From: Microbacterium hydrocarbonoxydans
GTDB lineage: Bacteria > Actinomycetota > Actinomycetes > Actinomycetales > Microbacteriaceae
Assembly: GCF_011752045.1 (NCBI RefSeq)
Contig: NZ_JAAKXW010000001.1
Location: 1,674,001-1,738,000 of the forward strand
Length of the DNA: 64,000 bases
Direction: 5' to 3'
Below are positions 58,886 through 64,000 of this stretch, piece by piece. Every line of letters starts with the position of its first letter. Position 1 is the first letter of the stretch. The translations under genes were made by a program, and so were the position numbers. The notes below the pieces were generated by a model. It did no database searches. It was given only the letters and a program-made list of their open reading frames with translations, and had not been told where the DNA came from.

Positions 58886-61252
58886 TCACCCGATGGCCAC
58901 CAGGGCATCCTCGAGGCCCGCGGCGCGCAGCCGGACGGATGCCTCCCCCGCCGCACGGACGAACACGATCAGCCGCGCGTCGAGCGTGCGCCGCCGCGGC
59001 AGGGCGTAGGGCGTGACGTCGGCGAGGTCGCCGTTCTCCAGGCCGAGCAGCTCGCCGCCCTCGACGCTCGCCTCCACGAGCAGGTCGCCGCGGGCGATGC
59101 CGCCCTCGCCGTCGCGCAGCGTGCATTCGATCTGCACGACGCCGGATGCCGCCAGTCCGGCGGCCGCGAATCGTGAGGAGGCGTCCGCTGGTGCCGACCA
59201 CACGACGGCATCCAGTCGGACCGGCTCCCCCGCGGGAGCGAGCCGGTCGGTCGCGATGACCTCGCCGTCGCGGAGCACCTCCAGCACGAGGGGCCCGTCG
59301 ATCACGGGGACGACGGCGCGCCGGCATCCGATCTCCTCGTCCCAGGCCGTCTCGACGGGGTCGCCCCCGACCGTGAGCCGCACGGCGTCGCCGTTCGCGA
59401 AGCAGAGGATCTCGGTCGGCCCGGACGGGGCGGTGTCGAGCATGCGCGACACCGGGTGGCTCCAGAACGAGGTCTCGCCCTCGGCGTGCGGGCGCACGAC
59501 GAGGTGGGCGACCGGCTCGTCGCTCCACCAGGAGCGGCGCAGGTGCCATGTGTCCTTCGGGAAGCCGGCGAGGGTCATCAGCCCGGCGCCGGACCCGTGG
59601 ATGGGCCAGCCGTGCGCCTCGCCGAGGTAGTCGATGCCCGTCCAGAGGAACTGGCCGGCGACGAAGTCGTTGCGGGTGACGGCGAGCCAGTCCGCGTGGC
59701 GGTGCGAGTTCTCGCTGCCGACGAACGGCTTGCCGGAGAACCGCTCGTGGTCCTCCCCGTACAGGTGCTCCTTGTAGTTGTAGCCGATGAGGTCGACCTG
59801 ATCGAGCAGCCCGGTGCGGCTGGAGAGCTCCGGGAAGGCCGCGGCGAGCGTCACCGGGCGGGTGGGGTCGCTCTCCCGGACGATGCGAGCGAGCGAGCGT
59901 GCGATCGTCGTCAGGCGGCGGATGTCGGGGCGGGTCGGGTCGTAGACCCGCTCCTGGGCCGGCTTGTTCGCGTCGTTGTTGCCGGTCATCTCGGCGAACA
60001 GCGGGCTCGCGTACGGATCGTTCGGGTAGTCGATCTCGTTGCCGATGCTCCAGGCGATGATCGACGGGCGGTTGCGCCCGGCTTCGACCATGGCCCGCAG
60101 ATCGCGCTCGTGCCAGTCGGCGAAGTCCGCGGCGTACCCCTGATGCCGTGGCGGGTAGACGTTGTGCCCCTGCCACCACTTGTTCTTCGCGTTCTCCCAC
60201 TCGTCGAAGGCCTCGTCGATCACATAGAACCCGAGGACGTCGCACAGGGCGTACAGCTCAGGGGCGTGCGGGTTGTGCGCCATCCGCACCGCGTTCGCAC
60301 CCATCTCCTTGAGGGTCAGCAGGCGGCGCAGCCACACCTCGGGTGGCACCGCGGTGCCGAGAGTCCCGGCGTCCTCGTGCAGGCACACGCCCTTCAGCGT
60401 GCGCGGCTCGCCGTTGACGGAGAAGCCCTGATCGGCATCGAAGCGGATGATGCGGATGCCGACGGTCTCGCTGTACTCGGCACGGCCGCCCTCCCAGAGG
60501 AGCGTCGTCGTGAGCCGGTGCAGCCGCGGGTCGGCGTCCGACCAGAGCTCCGGGTCGGCGATCCGCAGCTCGGCGATGGTCGAGGTCTCGGCGCCGACCA
60601 CCGCGGGGAGCTCCACCACGTGCTCGCGGCCGGTGGCGAGCGACGTGAGGGTGTGACGGACGTGCACCGCGACCGGCTCGGCCGAGACGCTTCCGAGCCG
60701 CTGCGCGATGCGGACCACCGCCGCGCCGGCATCCGCCTCGACGGTGGTGAACACCGTGCCATGCTCGCGGACGTGCACGGCGGGATGCACCTCGAGATCG
60801 ACGCGGCGGGTGATGCCGGAGCCGTTGTACCAGCGCGAGTCGGAGATGTCGGTGTGGTCCACGCGCACGCTGATCACGAGGTCGTCGTCGGTGGCGTAGG
60901 AGAGGATCTCGGTGAGGTCGAAGGAGAACCGGGCGTGGCCGGAGGCCCGCCCGCCCACGTGGTACCCGTTGACCCACACATCGGCGCGCTTGTAGACGCC
61001 GTGGAACACGAGACGCACCAGGCCGCCGTCCGGCGGTGCGAGGCGCGCCGCGGGCACGTGCGCGCGGTACCAGCCGACCCCACCCGGAAGGTAGCCGGTG
61101 CCGCTGGAGGCCGACTGCTCGAAGGGCTCCTCGACGCTCCAGTCGTGCGGCACCGTCACCGGGCGCCAGGCGCCGTCGGCGTAGCCCTTCGCCCAGGCGT
61201 CTGGGTCGTCGGTCCGGGAGAAGAGCCACTGGTCGATGGACTGGGTGCGCAC
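58886..61252 (-). CDS. Glycoside hydrolase family 2 (beta-galactosidase type)
   Basis: The 788-residue cytosolic enzyme has the GH2 sugar-binding domain (residues 1-160, WRPVTVPHDWSVEEPF and YKRADVWVNGYHVGG), an immunoglobulin-like domain, and the TIM barrel with acid/base Glu in IIAWSIGNEIDYP and nucleophile Glu in FVGSENSHRHADW. A C-terminal DUF4982-like and Ig region (about 600-788) follows. GH2 members with this layout are beta-galactosidases, though beta-glucuronidase or other specificities are possible. The GTG at 61252 lies 5 nt after the YesL stop. It would cleave sugars imported by the adjacent ABC system. Confidence 0.92.
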   Translation of the reverse strand: MRTQSIDQWLFSRTDDPDAWAKGYADGAWRPVTVPHDWSVEEPFEQSASSGTGYLPGGVGWYRAHVPAARLAPPDGGLVRLVFHGVYKRADVWVNGYHVGGRASGHARFSFDLTEILSYATDDDLVISVRVDHTDISDSRWYNGSGITRRVDLEVHPAVHVREHGTVFTTVEADAGAAVVRIAQRLGSVSAEPVAVHVRHTLTSLATGREHVVELPAVVGAETSTIAELRIADPELWSDADPRLHRLTTTLLWEGGRAEYSETVGIRIIRFDADQGFSVNGEPRTLKGVCLHEDAGTLGTAVPPEVWLRRLLTLKEMGANAVRMAHNPHAPELYALCDVLGFYVIDEAFDEWENAKNKWWQGHNVYPPRHQGYAADFADWHERDLRAMVEAGRNRPSIIAWSIGNEIDYPNDPYASPLFAEMTGNNDANKPAQERVYDPTRPDIRRLTTIARSLARIVRESDPTRPVTLAAAFPELSSRTGLLDQVDLIGYNYKEHLYGEDHERFSGKPFVGSENSHRHADWLAVTRNDFVAGQFLWTGIDYLGEAHGWPIHGSGAGLMTLAGFPKDTWHLRRSWWSDEPVAHLVVRPHAEGETSFWSHPVSRMLDTAPSGPTEILCFANGDAVRLTVGGDPVETAWDEEIGCRRAVVPVIDGPLVLEVLRDGEVIATDRLAPAGEPVRLDAVVWSAPADASSRFAAAGLAASGVVQIECTLRDGEGGIARGDLLVEASVEGGELLGLENGDLADVTPYALPRRRTLDARLIVFVRAAGEASVRLRAAGLEDALVAIG

Positions 61253-61257
61253 GGGTT

Positions 61258-61917
61258 CTAGGCCTCTTCCTGGTCGTCGGTCGGGATGGTCGGCGCGTAC
61301 CTCTCGAAGACGCGCGCGAAGAGGGAGCCTGCGAGGAAGGCGATGCCGGAGAAGCCGATCATCAGCCAGAGCAGGCCGTACGCGGTGGCCTGCGGGTAGT
61401 GGATCGTCACGACGGCGGACAGGGCGCCGAGCGCGATCGTGACGAGCGGGGCGAGCGGATGCCGGATCGACATGAGCCGCGCGTTGCGCAGCACCTCGCG
61501 GATGCCGCCCTCGAACCTCGCGAGGTACGGGAAGACGTAGAGCGCCGTCATGACGGACATGAAGGCGAGGAGATACCAGATCGCCAGCAGCGCGACCGTC
61601 GCGAGGGAGGGCAGCGACGACTGCGTCACCACCGCGTACCAGGCGGCGAGCCCGGCGCCCGCCACGACGACGAGCAGCCAGAGGATGCTCGCCTGGCGAA
61701 GGTTCCGGCGGAAGGACCGGAGGTAATCGCGGACGATCGACCCGTCGGTGTCGGTCGCGATCCGCATGGCGGTGAAGTTCAGCGCGGTCAGCGCGGCGCC
61801 GATGGTCACGACGGGGACCGACGTGACGAGGAACAGCAGGTTCAGGATCATCAGATCCGCGATGCGCGTCAGGAACCGCATCAGCGACGAGTCCTGTGCG
61901 AAGACGCCGGCAGCCAT
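61258..61917 (-). CDS. YesL-family (DUF624) membrane protein
   Basis: The 219-residue protein has five or six membrane helices with the DUF624 hallmarks LTRIADLMILNLLFLVTSVPVVTIGAALTALNFTAMRI near the N-terminus and ALYVFPYLARFEGGIREVLRNARLMSIRH. YesL proteins are regularly encoded with LplABC-type sugar transporters; a role in transporter function is suspected but unproven. GGAGGGGAGAGC precedes the ATG at 61917. It lies between the solute-binding protein and GH2 genes. Confidence 0.92.
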   Translation of the reverse strand: MAAGVFAQDSSLMRFLTRIADLMILNLLFLVTSVPVVTIGAALTALNFTAMRIATDTDGSIVRDYLRSFRRNLRQASILWLLVVVAGAGLAAWYAVVTQSSLPSLATVALLAIWYLLAFMSVMTALYVFPYLARFEGGIREVLRNARLMSIRHPLAPLVTIALGALSAVVTIHYPQATAYGLLWLMIGFSGIAFLAGSLFARVFERYAPTIPTDDQEEA

Positions 61918-61978
61918 GCTCTCCCCTCCTCCGGTCGGTGCCGGGTGGGCCGCGGCGCGGCCCACCCGGCGGGTGTTC

Positions 61979-63532
61979 TCAGCGGGACTCGTCCCAGGTC
62001 TTGATCTGCTCCTCGACGTTCGCCCTGGCATCCTCGTAGCCGACGTCCTTCAGCTTCTGACGCATCTCGGCGATGGCGGCGGCCGGGTCGTCGAACTTGC
62101 CGTACTGCAGCTGCGGGATGTACTCCGAGAGCACGCCGCTCATCGCGGCGAGGGTCGACTCGATGGGCGTCTTGTCGAGCACGAGGGTCGAGTACGGGTA
62201 GTCCTTCGCCTCGGCGTCGAGGGCGTCGTAGATCTCCTGCTTGTTCGGGGCCTCCGTGGTCCGCGGCAGCTCGAACTCGTCCATCCGCCCCGCCCAGAAG
62301 TTGGCGCCGAGGCCGTCGGTCGACGAGTCGTAGCCGTCGGGGAAGCCGAGCTTCCCGTCGTCGGTGACGATGTAGTCGGTGCCCTCGATGCCGAAGTTGA
62401 TGAGGCGGTAGGCCTCCTCGTCGTTGCGGAGCAGGTCGTACACCTGCAGCGCCTTCTCCGGGTGCGCCGAGTTCGCGCTCACGGCCATGGCGCCGTGCGT
62501 CTTGATGTCGCGGAAGTAGTTGCCGTTCTCCGATCCGAACGAGAACAGCTTCGGGTCGGAGCCCGGCTGCTTGGTCTCCATGTTGTTCACGATCGATCCG
62601 ACGAACGTCTGCGTGTGGTGCTGGTCCGTGCCGGACAGGCCTGCATAGAAGAGCTCGCGGGTGTCGCCGTCGTAGTTCAGCGCGTCCTCGCGCCAGACGC
62701 CGATGTCGTTCCACTCCTTGGCGAGCTCGGCGGCCTCGAGCAGCTCGTCGCCCTCCATGTACCAGGACGTGACGGAGGTCTCGTCACCCTCTGGAGTCTG
62801 GAACGGGAAGTAGTTGCCCGCCGTGATCTGCTGGATCGTCTGGAGGTCGGTGTGGCCCTGCAGATAGCCGGTCAGCGGGTACTCGTTCGCTCCCGCGACG
62901 TCCCACGGGTAGGCCTCGGGCTTGTTGTCCTTGATCCACTGGAAGTACGTCGTGAAGTCCTCGAACTTCGTGATCTCGCCGTTCTCGAAGCCGGCCGCGG
63001 CCGCCCAGTCGCCGCGGTAGAAGAAGCCGTGGTTGGTCCACTGGGTGTAGTCGTCCTCGGGGATGAAGTAGATCTGCCCGTCGTCGAGCTTCGTGAGATC
63101 CCAGTCGCCGGCGGCATCCACCTGCTCCCACGTCTTCGGAGCGTTCTCCTTGAGCATGTCCTCGCTGAGCGGGAGGAAAGCGCCCTTCTCGGCGTTCTCC
63201 CACGCGTAGAGCCAGTCGGTGGCGGTCGTGATGAGATCGACGTTGTCGTCGCCGGAGAGCAGCTGCAGGTTGTACTGCGTCTGCCAGTCGGCCCACTCGA
63301 CGTAGAACAGGTCGAGCTTGGCGTTCGCCTTCTCGACGAGGCGCTCGTTGAGCTTGTCGAGCATGGCCTCGAGGTGGCCGTTGGTGGGCTTGTCGCCGAG
63401 CACGAGCATCGTGATCTCGGTGGGGTCGCCGCCCTCGGCGTCGTCGCTGCTGCCCGTGCAGGAGGCGAGCATCGTGGTGGTCAGTCCCAGGGCGACGAGT
63501 GCCGCCGTGGACGTGAGGATCCTTCTCTTCAT
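61979..63532 (-). CDS. ABC sugar transporter solute-binding lipoprotein
   Basis: The 517-residue protein has a lipoprotein signal with lipobox MLASC (lipidated Cys24). An extracellular solute-binding family 1 fold follows, with WADWQTQYNLQLLSGDDNVDLI near the start and a long acidic C-terminal lobe. Size and type match LplA-like proteins that feed LplB/LplC permeases. AAGGAG lies upstream of the ATG. It is 56 nt downstream of the permease gene. It would capture oligosaccharides at the cell surface; the sugar is unknown, with galactosides suggested by the GH2 neighbour. Confidence 0.93.
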   Translation of the reverse strand: MKRRILTSTAALVALGLTTTMLASCTGSSDDAEGGDPTEITMLVLGDKPTNGHLEAMLDKLNERLVEKANAKLDLFYVEWADWQTQYNLQLLSGDDNVDLITTATDWLYAWENAEKGAFLPLSEDMLKENAPKTWEQVDAAGDWDLTKLDDGQIYFIPEDDYTQWTNHGFFYRGDWAAAAGFENGEITKFEDFTTYFQWIKDNKPEAYPWDVAGANEYPLTGYLQGHTDLQTIQQITAGNYFPFQTPEGDETSVTSWYMEGDELLEAAELAKEWNDIGVWREDALNYDGDTRELFYAGLSGTDQHHTQTFVGSIVNNMETKQPGSDPKLFSFGSENGNYFRDIKTHGAMAVSANSAHPEKALQVYDLLRNDEEAYRLINFGIEGTDYIVTDDGKLGFPDGYDSSTDGLGANFWAGRMDEFELPRTTEAPNKQEIYDALDAEAKDYPYSTLVLDKTPIESTLAAMSGVLSEYIPQLQYGKFDDPAAAIAEMRQKLKDVGYEDARANVEEQIKTWDESR

Positions 63533-63588
63533 GTGAGACTCCTTCGGCTCTTTCTGGTGAGGGTTCTGGTGGGTGGGGTTTCGGAGGT

Positions 63589-64000
63589 TCAGCCCTTGAC
63601 GGCGCCGACGGTGATGCCGCTGACGAAGTACTTCTGGATGAACGGATAGAGCAGGAGGATGGGGCCGGTCGCGACGACCGCGCTCGCCATCTTGAGCGTG
63701 TTGCTGGGCAGGTCGGTGATGCTCACGTTGGAGCCGGCGACCGAGTTGCGCAGCGCGTTCGCGGTGTTGATCACGTTGTAGAGCTGGTACTGCAGCGGCT
63801 TGAACTCGACGGTGCTGCCGAGGTACAGCGACGAGAGGTACCACTCGTTCCAGTAGCCGAGCGCGAGGAAGAGCCCGACGGTCGCGAGGGCCGGCTTCAT
63901 CATGGGGAGCGTCAGCTGCCAGAAGATCCGGAAGTCGCCGGCGCCGTCGATCTTGCCCGACTCGATGATCTCGAACGGCACCGTGCGCATGAAGCTCTTC
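63589..64000 (-). CDS. Carbohydrate ABC transporter permease (LplC-like), partial
   Basis: Only the C-terminal 136 residues are in the window; the gene continues beyond position 64000. The visible part has the permease EAA-type loop (EIIESGKIDGAGDFRIFWQLTLPMMKPALATVGLFLALGYWNEW). It ends in IQKYFVSGITVGAVKG, the standard terminus of MalG/LplC-family permeases. It heads the visible operon (permease, lipoprotein, YesL, GH2, ROK). The ATPase is not seen; such systems often share a common MsmX-like ATPase encoded elsewhere. Confidence 0.93.
   Translation of the reverse strand, partial: KSFMRTVPFEIIESGKIDGAGDFRIFWQLTLPMMKPALATVGLFLALGYWNEWYLSSLYLGSTVEFKPLQYQLYNVINTANALRNSVAGSNVSITDLPSNTLKMASAVVATGPILLLYPFIQKYFVSGITVGAVKG

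Overview
The window is chromosomal DNA of a high-GC actinobacterium, most likely Microbacteriaceae and probably Microbacterium. By eye it is about 70% G+C, with strong G/C bias at third codon positions. Protein families such as the DUF7882 type, DUF1206, DUF4383, HrpB and an actinobacterial sufS-sufU pair fit this, as do many start codons placed 6-7 nt after a TANNNT -10 hexamer (leaderless transcripts) and dispersed intergenic palindromes. The family assignment is inference; no rRNA gene is present. No phage, IS transposase or CRISPR array was seen. One tRNA gene (Arg, anticodon ACG) lies at 35012-35087.

Layout. 0.1-6.4 kb: an Ogt-type DNA repair methyltransferase, an Erm-type 23S rRNA methyltransferase with a possible leader peptide, a DesK/DesR-like two-component pair facing a small membrane export protein, and a sigma factor fused to an anti-sigma-like zinc finger and membrane segments. 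6.4-10.0 kb: an arsenic cluster (arsC, an ArsR-ArsC fusion, thioredoxin, an ArsO-like flavoprotein, and a divergent ArsR) without an efflux pump. 10.1-14.4 kb: DUF4383 and CHY zinc-finger proteins, then an operon of an APC permease, a TetR regulator and a P1-family (DmpA-like) aminopeptidase, preceded by a hexanucleotide repeat. 14.4-24.3 kb: a Ser/Thr kinase, an SDR, a TetR-like regulator, small hypotheticals, a fatty acid desaturase, a diacylglycerol-kinase-type lipid kinase, a VOC protein, MarR and flotillin. 24.4-35.1 kb: HrpB helicase, a TetR-controlled ABC-2 exporter, L-serine ammonia-lyase, a solitary fumarate-reductase-type flavoprotein facing a LysR regulator, a sugar O-acetyltransferase and the tRNA. 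35.1-42.3 kb: copA-copZ with CsoR-like operators, a GNAT protein, sufS-sufU and a LysE exporter.

43.1-51.0 kb holds a compact six-gene siderophore operon in which successive genes overlap by 4 nt, except for the 4-nt gap before the acylase gene. An iron box precedes a lysine decarboxylase, a lysine/cadaverine N-monooxygenase, an N-acyltransferase and an IucA/IucC synthetase. These are the desABCD set for desferrioxamine-type hydroxamates. They are followed by a cytoplasmic penicillin-acylase-family hydrolase and a second GNAT enzyme, probably tailoring functions.

51.0-64.0 kb is devoted to plant-type polysaccharides. It has a LacI-GH43 pair beside a GH51 arabinofuranosidase, a secreted GH5-ricin-lectin protein, a ROK regulator, a GH2 beta-galactosidase-type enzyme, a YesL protein, a solute-binding lipoprotein and an LplC-type permease that runs off the window end. 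Between the two halves lies a block of palindromic repeats that brackets a GIY-YIG nuclease gene broken by two amber codons.
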